In this document: piece by piece, positions 18,573 to 27,883 of the stretch
How positions within the stretch are numbered: the stretch's first letter is position 1
How the letters are laid out: each line of letters begins with the position of its first letter
NCBI GenBank assembly: GCA_015056765.1
Contig: SVFQ01000020.1
Location: forward strand, 1-43,470
DNA length: 43,470 nt
Direction of reading: 5' to 3'
Source: Lachnospiraceae bacterium
Lineage (GTDB): Bacteria > Bacillota > Clostridia > Lachnospirales > Lachnospiraceae
The notes under the pieces: model-generated
Seen by the model: the letters and a program-made list of their open reading frames with translations, nothing else
Databases searched by the model: none
What the model was told of the DNA's origin: nothing
Position numbers and translations under genes: made by a program

Positions 18573-19772
18573 TTAAGGCGTAGGCATTTTGCCTGCGCTT
18601 TTGTCTGTAAAGAAGAAGGCAATCACGGAACCAATGGCGGACACGATAACTCCCACAAACAAAGAAGTCTTCACGCCTAACTGATCCATCATAATACCAC
18701 CGATGACAGACGCAAATACCACTGCCACATTCATGGCTACGATAAAGAAGGTCTGTGCCTTTACAAGGTCTCTTGGATGACTTACCAAAGTAGCGTAGTG
18801 TACGGATGCCGGTGTATATAAAGCAAAGCTAAGGCTCTGCAGGGCAAATGCAACATAAAGCATTCCCATGGTGGGTGCCAGGTAAATGGCAAATTCCTTG
18901 ACCGTAAACAAAATCAAAGAAAACACCAGTAAGCTTCCACAAGGAATCTTTTTGGAAATCCTGGTATATAAGAACATAGCAGGCAATTCCGAGATAGCCA
19001 TAACCGCCATCACTCTTCCCATTGCTTCAGATCCGCCGCCTACGTTTTGTACCACCAAATTGGGGAAATTCGTAATCATGGAATGGGTAAAATAGGTAAA
19101 AGCAAATCCCACCAGGAGCATCATGAGCTTCGGATTTTCCTTTACAAAGGAAAGCATGGTATGCTCTCCCTCTTCCGTCTGCATCGTATGTGCCACTTCC
19201 ACCTTTGGGAAGCGTCTGCTCTCTACTTTCACCATAATCAGTAAAAGAAGGAACAGTACACTTATCACTAACGTACCTAGCATAATGGAATCCACGCTAA
19301 CACGCTCCACTAAAATACCAAGTACAGCAGATAATATAGAATATGCCAAAGAGCCGATGGCTCTACATGCGCCAAAGTTAATCTCATGACCGCTTCGTTC
19401 CATGTAGAACTTTAGAGAATTGGTCATGGACAAAGCCGTATTAATACCGGCCATAAGCACAGTCATACACAAAGACAGCACGACACCTCTTGCGGAAGTC
19501 AAATATCCCACCAAAGAGCTCAGGAGCATAATGGACAGGGCAGCCAGCAGAATGTGTAACACATTACACTTTTCAAATCGATCTGCAAAGTCCGCCAATA
19601 CAGGCTGTAAAATCATAGCCATGATATTGCCAACCGCCATGATGATACCGATTTCCGTACTGCTATAGCCTTTGGCCTGTAAATACGTAGAACAGAATCC
19701 AATGATGGTACAGAAACACATCCAAAACGCACCCTGAATAGAGGCATACTCAATATTATATTTTGCTTTCAT
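18573..19772 (-). CDS. MFS transporter (LacY/nucleoside-symporter-like)
   Basis: A 399-residue integral membrane protein with about 12 hydrophobic segments in two halves. The central cytoplasmic loop is near 190-210 (RRFPKVEVAHTMQTEE). The pattern after TM2 (LADFADRFEKCNV) and the RAIGSLAYSI segment fit the LacY-like MFS group, but the substrate cannot be told. AGGAAG precedes the ATG. It follows the sugar transferase by 24 bases and probably shares its transcript. Confidence 0.8.
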   Translation of the reverse strand: MKAKYNIEYASIQGAFWMCFCTIIGFCSTYLQAKGYSSTEIGIIMAVGNIMAMILQPVLADFADRFEKCNVLHILLAALSIMLLSSLVGYLTSARGVVLSLCMTVLMAGINTALSMTNSLKFYMERSGHEINFGACRAIGSLAYSILSAVLGILVERVSVDSIMLGTLVISVLFLLLLIMVKVESRRFPKVEVAHTMQTEEGEHTMLSFVKENPKLMMLLVGFAFTYFTHSMITNFPNLVVQNVGGGSEAMGRVMAVMAISELPAMFLYTRISKKIPCGSLLVFSLILFTVKEFAIYLAPTMGMLYVAFALQSLSFALYTPASVHYATLVSHPRDLVKAQTFFIVAMNVAVVFASVIGGIMMDQLGVKTSLFVGVIVSAIGSVIAFFFTDKSAGKMPTP

Positions 19773-19796
19773 AAATACTTCCTAACTTCCTAAAAA

Positions 19797-21215
19797 CTAC
19801 TTCGCACCGCTTCCCTTGAAGCAAACCAAAATGGTTTTAAATAGGAGCTTAATATCAAGTCCTACACTCCACTGGTCGATGTAGCGCAAATCCATCTTGA
19901 CGATTTCGTCAAAATCCAAGATATCGCTTCGACCGCTGGTCTGCCAAAGTCCGGTCATACCCGGTGTCACAGAAAGTCTACGTTTCTGCTCAATACGGTA
20001 CTGCTCTACCTCATCCACCGTAGGTGGTCTGGTGCCTACTAGGCTCATATCCCCCTTCAGCACATTGAAAAACTGAGGTAGCTCATCCAAACTATATTTT
20101 CTAATAAACTTACCCACTTTGGTAATTCGTGGGTCATTTTCCATCTTAAACATAGCCCCTTGCATCTCATTTTGAGCCATGAGGGCTTTTTTCCGTTCAT
20201 CCGCGTCCTGATACATGGAACGGAACTTATACATCTTAAAGTGTCTACCGTTGCGCCCCACTCTAGTCTGCGAGTAGATAGCAGGGCCCGGAGAATCCAG
20301 CTTAATAGCCGGCACTAAAAAGATGCCCACAAGTATGGTCAGAACACAGCCAATCAAACCACCGAAGATATCCATCAGTTTCTTCATAATCATCTGTCCC
20401 GGATTCCGTAATCTGCTGGCGTAGCTCACTACCTTAAACATACCAAGGTTCTCTACCACCTTCTCCGATACATCCAGTTCCAGGGCATCGATGTTCACAT
20501 GTACGATGACACCCATGCTTTGGAAGCCATGCAGCACATCACGCACATTGAAATTCATATGGCTTTGATAAGATACATTGATAAACACACCATCCAAGGT
20601 AATGTTCTTTGCCATCTCCAGCATATCGGACACATTGGCGATAACAGGAATACCATGATACTCCTCCCCTTTTCGATCTGCATCCGCAAATACCAGATAC
20701 GCAATCTGAAAATACCAGTTATTGGTAGTCTCAAACTTTTCCAGAATATCGTCTACTTTATCCGAACTTGTCAAAAGCATAATCTGCTTTCTGGAAGTAC
20801 TGCGTCTGTAGTAGTCTGATACAAACTTACGTAAAACCATATGCCCTAAGAAAGATAAAAAGGCATAAATCGGTAACATGTAAAGCATCTGTAAACGGGA
20901 ATATAAAAGACCCTTCTGTGAAAAATACAAATACACAAGTACAGACACAAAAATCGTGGCGCAAGATTTCATAATCGCAATGAACTCCTGATAGTATCCA
21001 CGATCAAAAATATGTTTTTCCAAACCAAAGACTACATTGCCAAAGCAACAAGCCATAATGGAAACTACTAAAACTTCCAGATACAAGTCGTCAAAGTCGC
21101 GTAATTGCAGCTCTCTAAAGCGAATGATGTTCGCTAAAACCAGGGCTGCTACAAGGCTCAATATATCTACAAACAAAAATAAATATCTCTTGATGATAAA
21201 CTCTTTTTGAAACAT
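19797..21215 (-). CDS. Exopolysaccharide polyprenyl-phosphate sugar-phosphate transferase
   Basis: WbaP/EpsL-like bacterial sugar transferase of 472 residues that should load the first sugar phosphate onto undecaprenyl phosphate. Four N-terminal membrane helices (~10-125) lead to a Rossmann-like middle region and a fifth membrane segment (~280-305). The catalytic domain has KLDSPGPAIYSQTRVG, FKMYKFRSM, YSLDELPQFFNVLKGDMSLV and GTRPP. The start is ATG 21215, with GGAGTG before it, rather than an upstream GTG. No other capsule genes are in the window, so the polymer it serves is unknown. Confidence 0.9.
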   Translation of the reverse strand: MFQKEFIIKRYLFLFVDILSLVAALVLANIIRFRELQLRDFDDLYLEVLVVSIMACCFGNVVFGLEKHIFDRGYYQEFIAIMKSCATIFVSVLVYLYFSQKGLLYSRLQMLYMLPIYAFLSFLGHMVLRKFVSDYYRRSTSRKQIMLLTSSDKVDDILEKFETTNNWYFQIAYLVFADADRKGEEYHGIPVIANVSDMLEMAKNITLDGVFINVSYQSHMNFNVRDVLHGFQSMGVIVHVNIDALELDVSEKVVENLGMFKVVSYASRLRNPGQMIMKKLMDIFGGLIGCVLTILVGIFLVPAIKLDSPGPAIYSQTRVGRNGRHFKMYKFRSMYQDADERKKALMAQNEMQGAMFKMENDPRITKVGKFIRKYSLDELPQFFNVLKGDMSLVGTRPPTVDEVEQYRIEQKRRLSVTPGMTGLWQTSGRSDILDFDEIVKMDLRYIDQWSVGLDIKLLFKTILVCFKGSGAK

Positions 21216-21305
21216 ATTCACTCCGCTTTATAGATTGACACACAAATACTATTTTATTGTAGACGGCTTCCCTAAAAAAAACAACTTTTTTATATGCAGA
21301 ATTGC

Positions 21306-21334
21306 TTTACTTATGCGGTAAAATCTGATATTCT
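21306..21334 (+). promoter_or_regulatory. Promoter of the cold-shock gene
   Basis: TTTACT, 17 bases, TATTCT with an upstream TGA (extended -10). The untranslated leader would be about 78 bases, in keeping with the long leaders of csp genes. Confidence 0.6.
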
Positions 21335-21418
21335 GAATTTGTTGTGGGAGATTTGGAAAAAGTTCTAAAATTCTGCCATAACGGGTAATATTTTTCACAA
21401 TTTCTTGGAGGTAGTATC

Positions 21419-21619
21419 ATGAACAAAGGTACAGTGAAATGGTTTAACAACCAGAAGGGCTATGGCTTCATTTCTGACGAGAATGGTAACGATGTATTCG
21501 TACACTATTCCGGTCTGAACATGGAAGGCTTCAAGTCTCTTGAAGAAGGCCAGTCCGTAGAGTTCGAAGTAGTCGAAGGCGCTAAAGGTCCTCAGGCTGT
21601 AAACGTAACAAAACTCTAA
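21419..21619 (+). CDS. Cold-shock domain RNA chaperone
   Basis: A 66-residue CspA-family protein that binds single-stranded nucleic acid. Both RNA-binding motifs are intact: KGYGFIS (RNP1) and DVFVHYS (RNP2). TTGGAGGT lies 7 bases before the ATG. Single gene with its own promoter. A 150-base AT-rich stretch with no visible gene follows, up to a terminator. Confidence 0.95.
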   Translation: MNKGTVKWFNNQKGYGFISDENGNDVFVHYSGLNMEGFKSLEEGQSVEFEVVEGAKGPQAVNVTKL

Positions 21620-21733
21620 TTTAATCTTTACACAATTGTGCCTGTTCTATATATATAAGTAGTACTAGGGGAGATAGCCGAAAAATTATTTATACTTGTA
21701 GGATTTGCAATATTGTTACACAGATTAAAAAAG

Positions 21734-21764
21734 AACTACCGCACCGATGGTGCGGTAGTTTTTT
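21734..21764. terminator. Bidirectional terminator between csp and hisA
   Basis: A perfect 12-base stem AACTACCGCACC/GGTGCGGTAGTT (21734-21745, 21749-21760) with a GAT loop and T runs on both sides. Confidence 0.9.
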
Positions 21765-21778
21765 CTGTATTCTAAGCA

Positions 21779-22558
21779 TTATTCTTTTTCGGACATAGCT
21801 ACTACTTCTTCAAAGGATAAGTCTCCTCCAAACAAATCCAGCGCTGTGCCGATGGTATAATCCACTTTTCCACAGCCTTTTTCTCTGATGAACCTGATAT
21901 CCTCCATACTATGGATGCCACCTGCATACGTAACAGGGATGCTACTCCATTTTGCCAGGTTTTCCACTAAATCTGCTTCGATTCCACCGCTTTTTCCTTC
22001 CACATCCACTGCGTGAATCAAAAACTCATCGCAATTTCCGGCCAGTTGATTTAGGGTCGTCTCATTTACCGGTATGTCCGTCCAGGTCTGCCATCTATCC
22101 GTCATGATATAGTAAATACCATCCTTTTTCCGGCAGCTTAAATCCAGCACCAGTTTTTCCTTGCCCACTGCTTCTACCAGTCCATGCAGACGGTTTTCTA
22201 ATATGCGTCCACCTTTGAACACATAGGAGGATACGATTACGTGACTTGCCCCCTGTTCTATATAAAAGGGAGCATTCTCAGCGGTAATGCCACCGCCCAC
22301 CTGTAATCCACCGGGGTAAGTTTCCAAAGCCTCCAGGGCCTGTCTTCTGGTTTCCGCATAATAAGGGCTGTCACCGGCATTTAACAGAATAACATGTCCA
22401 CCTTTCAGTGCTTTCTCCCGATACAAGTTTGCATAATAGGAAGCCGGCTTGGTAGATACGAAGTTTTCCTTTGCAGTATCGCCTGTATCCTGTAGAGATC
22501 CACCTATAATCTGTTTTACCTGTCCATTATGAATATCGATACATGGTCTAAATCTCAA
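21779..22558 (-). CDS. hisA: Eukaryotic-type HisA (ProFAR isomerase)
   Basis: A 259-residue TIM-barrel isomerase for the fourth step of histidine synthesis (ProFAR to PRFAR). It begins RFRPCIDIHNGQVKQIIGG, which resembles yeast HIS6 and the family annotated as eukaryotic HisA, not the usual bacterial HisA. Other barrel motifs are LQVGGGIT, VLDLSCRKKDG and TYAGGIHSMED. It starts 9 bases after dapB, whose stop overlaps its GGAG ribosome binding site, so it belongs to the lysine-controlled transcript. No other his gene is in the window. Confidence 0.88.
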   Translation of the reverse strand: MRFRPCIDIHNGQVKQIIGGSLQDTGDTAKENFVSTKPASYYANLYREKALKGGHVILLNAGDSPYYAETRRQALEALETYPGGLQVGGGITAENAPFYIEQGASHVIVSSYVFKGGRILENRLHGLVEAVGKEKLVLDLSCRKKDGIYYIMTDRWQTWTDIPVNETTLNQLAGNCDEFLIHAVDVEGKSGGIEADLVENLAKWSSIPVTYAGGIHSMEDIRFIREKGCGKVDYTIGTALDLFGGDLSFEEVVAMSEKE

Positions 22559-22567
22559 TGTAAACTC

Positions 22568-23332
22568 CTAGTTTGCTACATCAATCACCTGCGCCATATC
22601 ATACATGCCCGGTTTTTGACCCTGCATGAATTTTGCTGCAGATACCGCTCCCTTTGCAAAAACTGCCTTGGAATATGCTCTGTGAGAAAAGGTGATGACT
22701 TCATCTTCACCTGCAAAAATCACATCATGATCACCAACGATGGTACCACCACGTACTGAGGAGATGCCAAGTTCTTTCTTCTCTCTTTTCTGGCGCACCT
22801 GACTTCTGTCATAAACATACTCATATCTGCCATCCATGGCTTCATTGATGGAATCTGCCAGAGCAAGAGCTGTTCCGCTGGGTGCATCCACTTTCTGATT
22901 GTGATGTTTTTCCACGATTTCTACATCAAAGCCCGCTTCGCCAAGTACCTTCACTGCTTCTTTTAACTGTTTCATAAGAAGGTTAATTCCCAGAGACATA
23001 TTGGCTGAGCGAAGGATTGCTACTTTCTCACTGCATTTGTGTACTTTCTGAATCTGCTCGTCACTAAGACCAGTGGTGCAAAGAACCACCGGTAGCTGTC
23101 TTTCTACTGCAAATTCCAATAAATGATCAATGGCTGCAGCATTGGAAAAGTCAATGATAACATCCACGTCTTCCTTTACTTCATCCAAAGAAGCATACAC
23201 CGGAAACTCACAAGGGCTTTGATTGTACGCATCGACACCGGCTACAATCTGCGCATTCTCATCTTCTTTACATATGGAAGCAATGGACTTACCCATTTTG
23301 CCATTGCAACCATGCATTAAAATCTTAACCAT
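22568..23332 (-). CDS. dapB: 4-hydroxy-tetrahydrodipicolinate reductase
   Basis: Second committed step of lysine/diaminopimelate synthesis, NAD(P)H-dependent, 254 residues. The nucleotide-binding loop is HGCNGKMGKSI (residues 7-17). The active-site signature EKHHNQKVDAPSGTAL, with catalytic His and Lys, is intact. It follows dapA by 28 bases. Confidence 0.97.
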   Translation of the reverse strand: MVKILMHGCNGKMGKSIASICKEDENAQIVAGVDAYNQSPCEFPVYASLDEVKEDVDVIIDFSNAAAIDHLLEFAVERQLPVVLCTTGLSDEQIQKVHKCSEKVAILRSANMSLGINLLMKQLKEAVKVLGEAGFDVEIVEKHHNQKVDAPSGTALALADSINEAMDGRYEYVYDRSQVRQKREKKELGISSVRGGTIVGDHDVIFAGEDEVITFSHRAYSKAVFAKGAVSAAKFMQGQKPGMYDMAQVIDVAN

Positions 23333-23360
23333 TCTATTCTCCTCTACCTAACTAGCTATC

Positions 23361-24251
23361 CTACTGTACTTTGATACCGAAGTTGATCATTTCCTGTTTT
23401 AAAACAGCTGCATGGCCCTCTTCCATTTCTGTTAAAGGCATACGCATAGGGCCTGCTGCAAAGCCTGCAAAAGCCAAGGCTTTCTTTACAGGGATAGGGT
23501 TCACTTCGCTAAATAAAGCATCGATAAGAGGAAGCGCACGGAGCTGGAGTTCAGCACTTTCTTTTACCTTTCCATCAAAGAATAACTGGCAAATGTCGTG
23601 GGTCTCACGAGGTGCCACATTAGACAATACGGAGATAACACCTTTTCCGCCTAAAGCCAGAAGAGGAACCACCTGATCATCATTACCGGAATATACATCC
23701 ACTTTGCCTTTTGCCAAAGCAAAAAGCTTGGTAACCTGTGCGATATTGCCACTGGCTTCCTTGATACCTACGATATTCTCCACTTCAGTGCAAAGTTTCA
23801 CAACAGTTTCCGGAAGGATATTGCATCCTGTACGACTTGGTACGTTGTACAGAATCACCGGGATATGAATGGAATCTGCGATAGCTTTAAAGTGCGCATA
23901 AAGGCCCTTCTGGGTTGCTTTATTATAGTAAGGAGTCACGGTAAGCACCGCATCTGCTCCTGCTTTTTCTGCTTCCTGGGATAAATAAATCGCTGTCTCG
24001 GTGCAGTTAGAACCGGTACCTGCTACAACAGGGATTCTCTTATTTACTACTTCCACGCAAAATCTGATTGCTTCAATGTGTTCCTCATGGGACAAAGTAG
24101 AAGCTTCACCGGTGGTGCCCATAACGATGATGGCATCTGTACCATTCTCCACCTGATAATTGATCAGTTTGCGAAACTCCTCATAATTCACGCTACCATC
24201 TGCATGAAATGGTGTAGCAATTGCTACGCCTGCTCCTGTAAATACTGCCAT
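23361..24251 (-). CDS. dapA: 4-hydroxy-tetrahydrodipicolinate synthase
   Basis: Condenses pyruvate with aspartate semialdehyde; first committed step to lysine and cell-wall diaminopimelate. 296 residues. Schiff-base lysine K164 in GIKEASGN, catalytic Y135 in LYNVPSRTG, and GTTGEA near 45. ATG 24251 has GAGG 6 bases before it; a longer frame to 24281 is not supported. It lies directly behind a lysine riboswitch with a terminator. Confidence 0.97.
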   Translation of the reverse strand: MAVFTGAGVAIATPFHADGSVNYEEFRKLINYQVENGTDAIIVMGTTGEASTLSHEEHIEAIRFCVEVVNKRIPVVAGTGSNCTETAIYLSQEAEKAGADAVLTVTPYYNKATQKGLYAHFKAIADSIHIPVILYNVPSRTGCNILPETVVKLCTEVENIVGIKEASGNIAQVTKLFALAKGKVDVYSGNDDQVVPLLALGGKGVISVLSNVAPRETHDICQLFFDGKVKESAELQLRALPLIDALFSEVNPIPVKKALAFAGFAAGPMRMPLTEMEEGHAAVLKQEMINFGIKVQ

Positions 24252-24299
24252 AATAACCTCTTTTCTGCGCTGTGCGCTCAACTAATTGGAGACCTACAA

Positions 24300-24329
24300 A
24301 TAAGAAAAGGGCCCATATACTATGGGCCC
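24300..24329 (-). terminator. Riboswitch expression-platform terminator
   Basis: Perfect 9-base stem GGGCCCATA/TATGGGCCC with a 3-base loop, followed on the minus strand by TTTTCTTATT. It lies between the lysine aptamer and dapA. Confidence 0.9.
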
Positions 24330-24367
24330 ACAAATTCAACATCTGTTGGTTTGATAGCCCTCCATTT

Positions 24368-24527
24368 ATCGCTTCTGCGATAGATGACAGTCATACATCT
24401 CTTAAATGTATGCCCAAGGTAGATGCGCAACCATCTCCCTTTCGGCGTGTATCCCTTTTACTTATCTTCATCTGTGTCTGCCACATCCGATAAGCTACTT
24501 ATGATAAACGCGACCTCTATCTAAACA
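24368..24527 (-). ncRNA. Lysine riboswitch (L box)
   Basis: The minus strand carries the conserved L-box blocks in order: AGATAGAGGTCGCG, ATAAGTA, AAAGGGA...GCCGAAAGGG, TTGGGC, GACTGTCAT and CTATCG. These pair into the five-way junction of this family. With the terminator at 24300-24329, lysine should stop transcription and low lysine should allow dapA-dapB-hisA expression. Confidence 0.93.
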
Positions 24528-24528
24528 A

Positions 24529-24557
24529 ATCATAACAAGGATGTGTATATATTTCAA
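24529..24557 (-). promoter_or_regulatory. Promoter of the lysine-riboswitch transcript
   Basis: Minus strand: TTGAAA, 17 bases, TATGAT. It places the start a few bases before the aptamer and immediately after the adenosyltransferase stop codon. Confidence 0.7.
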
Positions 24558-24559
24558 CA

Positions 24560-25066
24560 CTAATCATCCCATTTTTTGAAATTTAACGTCTGAATCTTGG
24601 ATACTTCATCTGCCAAGACACATACTTCATCGTCCAGGGTGATACCGGTCATAACCAAAGTGGTATCTTCCTGCTTGCACTCAACTAACTCACGAAGTTC
24701 GTCAGCAGTGACGATTTGATTGTCCACCAGGCCAAGTACTTCATCCAGAACTACCACATTGGCCTCGCCTGTAGATAGTACCTTTCTGGCATACGCAAAT
24801 CCATTTTTGATATTCATAATGGATTCCTGTTGCTGCTCCTTTGTCAGTTCATCGTAGTTTTTATCTTCCTTTTCAAATCGGAAAAGCTTGATTTCCGGTT
24901 CTAATCTTTTGACGAACTCAGATTCTTCTAATCCTCGTCCCTTTAGGAACTGAATAATGATAGCCGTCTGGCCTTCTGCGGCGGCCTGTAATGCAACACC
25001 CAGCGCAGCCGGAGTCTTGCCGTGGCCTTCTCCCGTAAAAATCAGAATTTTGCCTTGATTACTCAT
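24560..25066 (-). CDS. Cob(I)yrinic acid a,c-diamide adenosyltransferase
   Basis: CobA/BtuR-type ATP:corrinoid adenosyltransferase, 168 residues. The P-loop reads FTGEGHGKTPAALG, a GxGxGKT variant near residue 8. The Walker B-like VVVLDEVLG and the IIQFLKGRG segment follow. It makes adenosylcobalamin from salvaged corrinoids. ATG 25066 has GGGAG 6 bases upstream; the longer frame to 25108 is not supported. No other cobalamin genes are nearby. The gene lies between its own promoter and the lysine riboswitch. Confidence 0.85.
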   Translation of the reverse strand: MSNQGKILIFTGEGHGKTPAALGVALQAAAEGQTAIIIQFLKGRGLEESEFVKRLEPEIKLFRFEKEDKNYDELTKEQQQESIMNIKNGFAYARKVLSTGEANVVVLDEVLGLVDNQIVTADELRELVECKQEDTTLVMTGITLDDEVCVLADEVSKIQTLNFKKWDD

Positions 25067-25117
25067 GATTCTCCCTTTCTGGTGTCCCAAATCTGCCGTA
25101 ATCCACAAGTTGAAGTC

Positions 25118-25147
25118 ATATTAGCATACTTTATAGGATATGTCCAA
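25118..25147 (-). promoter_or_regulatory. Promoter of the adenosyltransferase gene
   Basis: Minus strand: TTGGAC, 18 bases, TAATAT with an upstream TGC. Divergent from and close to the typA promoter. Confidence 0.5.
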
Positions 25148-25158
25148 TTTCACTCTTC

Positions 25159-25187
25159 TTGCCACTTTCTTCATCATATGATATAAT
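25159..25187 (+). promoter_or_regulatory. Promoter of typA
   Basis: TTGCCA, 17 bases, TATAAT preceded by TGA, so both consensus and extended -10 contacts are present. Start near 25194. Confidence 0.7.
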
Positions 25188-25227
25188 TCATAGGTTTGTT
25201 AGTTGATTCAATTTTGAGGTAATAATA

Positions 25228-27057
25228 ATGAAACAAAAAAGAGAAGATGTACGTAACGTAGCAATTATCGCTCACGTAGACCACGGTAAAACCTCCCTGG
25301 TAGATGAGCTATTAAAACAAAGCGGTGTATTCCGTGACAATCAGGAAGTAGCTGAGCGTGTCATGGACTCCAACGATATTGAGAGAGAACGTGGTATCAC
25401 CATTCTTTCCAAAAATACCGCTGTTGTATATAAAAATACAAAAATCAACATCATCGATACCCCAGGCCATGCTGATTTCGGTGGCGAAGTAGAGCGTGTA
25501 CTGAAGATGGTAAACGGTGTCATCCTGGTAGTAGATGCTTTCGAAGGTCCTATGCCACAGACCAAATTCGTTCTGCGTAAAGCATTGGAATTAGACCTGC
25601 CTGTAGTCGTATGTGTAAATAAAATCGACCGTCCGGAGGCTAGACCTACTGAAGTAGAGGAAGAAGTTTTAGAGTTGTTCATGGATTTGAATGCCAACGA
25701 TACTCAGCTTGACTCTCCTTTCATCTTCGCTTCTGCCAAAAAAGGTATCGCTACCGCTAACCTGACTGTAGCAGGCAAAGATATGACTCCACTTTTCGAT
25801 GCTATCCTGGAGCACATCCCTGCTCCCGAAGGAGATCCTGATGCAGCTACTCAGATGCTGATCAGCACCATCGATTACAACGAGTACGTAGGTCGTATCG
25901 GTGTAGGTAAGATTGATAATGGTTCCCTGAAAGTAAATCAGGAAGTTGTCCTTTGCAACCACCACGATCCAGACAAACAGAAAAAAGTTAAGATTAGTAA
26001 ATTATATGAGTTCGACGGCTTACAGAAAGTCGAAGTACAGGAAGCAACTATCGGTTCTATCGTAGCTGTATCCGGTATCGCTGATCTCCACATTGGTGAC
26101 ACCCTCTGCTCTCCTGACGAAATCGCTCCGATTCCTTTCCAGAAGATTTCCGAGCCTACCATCGCTATGCACTTCATGGTAAATGACTCTCCTCTGGCAG
26201 GACAGGAAGGTAAGTATGTGACCAGCCGTCACCTCCGTGATAGACTGTTCCGTGAATTAAACACTGACGTATCTCTTCGTGTAGAAGAAACAGAAAACAC
26301 TGATTCCTTTAAGGTATCCGGTCGTGGTGAATTACACCTGTCTGTTTTAATCGAAAACATGAGACGTGAAGGATACGAATTTGCAGTAAGTAAAGCAGAA
26401 GTTATCTACAAGCAAGATGAGAATGGCAAAAAGACAGAGCCTATGGAACTGGTATACATCGATGTACCGGAAGAATACTCCGGCATTGTCATCGAAAAAC
26501 TCAGCCAGCGTAAAGCAGAACTGATCAACATGGGGCTGGCAAATGACGGATATACTCGTATCGAGTTCCGTATGCCTAGCCGTGGTCTCATCGGTTATCG
26601 TGGCGACTTCATGACCGATACCAAAGGTAACGGTATCATGAACACCCAGTTTGATGGTTATGGCCCATACAAGGGAGACATCCAGTATCGTAAGCTTGGT
26701 TCTCTGATTGCTTTCGAAGCAGGTGAAGCTGTTACCTACGGTCTCTTCAATGCACAGGAGCGTGGTACCCTTTTCATCGGACCCGGTGAAAAAGTATACG
26801 GCGGTATGGTAGTCGGTGAAACAGGTCGTTCCGAAGACATCGAAGTCAACGTATGTAAGACCAAACACCTGACCAACACTCGTACTTCCAGCTCCGACGA
26901 AGCACTTCGTTTGGTACCAAAGAAAATCATGAGCCTTGAGCAGGCCCTGGACTTCATCGAAACGGATGAGCTTCTGGAAATCACTCCTGAAAACTTACGT
27001 ATCCGTAAGAAAATCTTAGACCCTACTCTTCGTAAGAGAGCCGGATTTAAACACTAA
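25228..27057 (+). CDS. typA: Ribosome-associated GTPase TypA/BipA
   Basis: Translational GTPase of 609 residues, the usual TypA length. G1 is AHVDHGKTS, followed by RGITI (G2), DTPGHADF (G3), NKIDRPEA (G4) and a SAKKG-type G5. The C-terminal domain specific to TypA ([19 protein letters not shown]) is intact. It acts on the ribosome during assembly or stress. GAGG lies before the ATG. Monocistronic, with clear promoter and terminator. Confidence 0.97.
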   Translation: MKQKREDVRNVAIIAHVDHGKTSLVDELLKQSGVFRDNQEVAERVMDSNDIERERGITILSKNTAVVYKNTKINIIDTPGHADFGGEVERVLKMVNGVILVVDAFEGPMPQTKFVLRKALELDLPVVVCVNKIDRPEARPTEVEEEVLELFMDLNANDTQLDSPFIFASAKKGIATANLTVAGKDMTPLFDAILEHIPAPEGDPDAATQMLISTIDYNEYVGRIGVGKIDNGSLKVNQEVVLCNHHDPDKQKKVKISKLYEFDGLQKVEVQEATIGSIVAVSGIADLHIGDTLCSPDEIAPIPFQKISEPTIAMHFMVNDSPLAGQEGKYVTSRHLRDRLFRELNTDVSLRVEETENTDSFKVSGRGELHLSVLIENMRREGYEFAVSKAEVIYKQDENGKKTEPMELVYIDVPEEYSGIVIEKLSQRKAELINMGLANDGYTRIEFRMPSRGLIGYRGDFMTDTKGNGIMNTQFDGYGPYKGDIQYRKLGSLIAFEAGEAVTYGLFNAQERGTLFIGPGEKVYGGMVVGETGRSEDIEVNVCKTKHLTNTRTSSSDEALRLVPKKIMSLEQALDFIETDELLEITPENLRIRKKILDPTLRKRAGFKH

Positions 27058-27060
27058 ATC

Positions 27061-27097
27061 AAAAGACTTGTATGAAATGATTTCATACAAGTCTTTT
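27061..27097. terminator. Bidirectional terminator between typA and yigZ
   Basis: Two perfect 17-base arms (27061-27077 and 27081-27097) around TGA, with A4/T4 ends. Serves two converging genes. Confidence 0.9.
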
Positions 27098-27102
27098 GTA
27101 TT

Positions 27103-27738
27103 TTAATTATCTGTGCTTGGATAGTATGCTTCTCCCACGATTTGGCAGGTAGCTTTCCCGCCGCTCAGTTCTGTCACGGTCTTCTGGATTTCTTCTGCCA
27201 AGTCCGCCGGAGATAATACATCCATCTGAACATCTGCTCCGTACTCTAGATTTGTTGGAGTGAGGGATTTCGTTTCTATGAAGTATTTGATTTTCTCCAT
27301 ATTACTGTAATCTGCAGTGATATGGAGCTTGATACCCGGTTTCATCCAGGTAAGTTCACTCTCAGATAATGCTGCTTGTGTCACACCGGTGTATGCTCGA
27401 ACCAAGCCACCTGTTCCAAGTAATGTTCCGCCAAAATATCTGGTGACCACCGCCAGTGTATTACACAGGTTCTCGCCAGTCAGCACCTCCAACATGGGTC
27501 TACCTGCTGTCCCTTGCGGTTCACCGTCATCCCCATATCTCATGATTTCTTGTTTCTTTCCTATTATGTAAGCAAAGCAATTGTGTCTGGCATCATAGTG
27601 TTTTTTCTTTACTTCCTCGATGCGTGCTCTCGCTTCCTCTTCACTTTCCACCGGAAAAGTCACACAGATAAATCTAGACTTCTTCTCTTCTATTTCTGCT
27701 TCAGCACCCTTTGACAGGATGCGATAAGAATCTGCCAT
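27103..27738 (-). CDS. YigZ/IMPACT family protein
   Basis: A 211-residue soluble protein of the YigZ/IMPACT family. The N-terminal UPF0029 domain has the signature GDDGEPQGTAGRPMLEVL and VTRYFGGTLLGTGGLVRAY (about 67-115). A short ferredoxin-like C-domain follows. The family is linked to translation regulation, but its bacterial role is unclear. GAGGA lies before ATG 27738; an upstream GTG gives a longer, less likely frame. Divergent from the PBP gene. Confidence 0.9.
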   Translation of the reverse strand: MADSYRILSKGAEAEIEEKKSRFICVTFPVESEEEARARIEEVKKKHYDARHNCFAYIIGKKQEIMRYGDDGEPQGTAGRPMLEVLTGENLCNTLAVVTRYFGGTLLGTGGLVRAYTGVTQAALSESELTWMKPGIKLHITADYSNMEKIKYFIETKSLTPTNLEYGADVQMDVLSPADLAEEIQKTVTELSGGKATCQIVGEAYYPSTDN

Positions 27739-27820
27739 AATCTTCCTCACAAACTTTTAACATTTCACCTCTATAGTATAGACTATATTTCCGCCGCAAG
27801 ATAGACAGACTTTGCCTAAT

Positions 27821-27849
27821 TTTACCCTGTGTAAGGGATGTGTTATAAT
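27821..27849 (+). promoter_or_regulatory. Promoter of the class A PBP gene
   Basis: TTTACC, 17 bases, TATAAT. It lies inside the longest open frame (from 27812), which supports the later start at 27884. Confidence 0.7.
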
Positions 27850-27883
27850 GTACGGAGGTATGCTTAAACCTAGGAGGCATTTT

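Noticed and set aside
25341..26984. Several 60-170-codon frames antisense to typA
   Set aside because: They are shadows of a strongly conserved coding frame with no start signals of their own.
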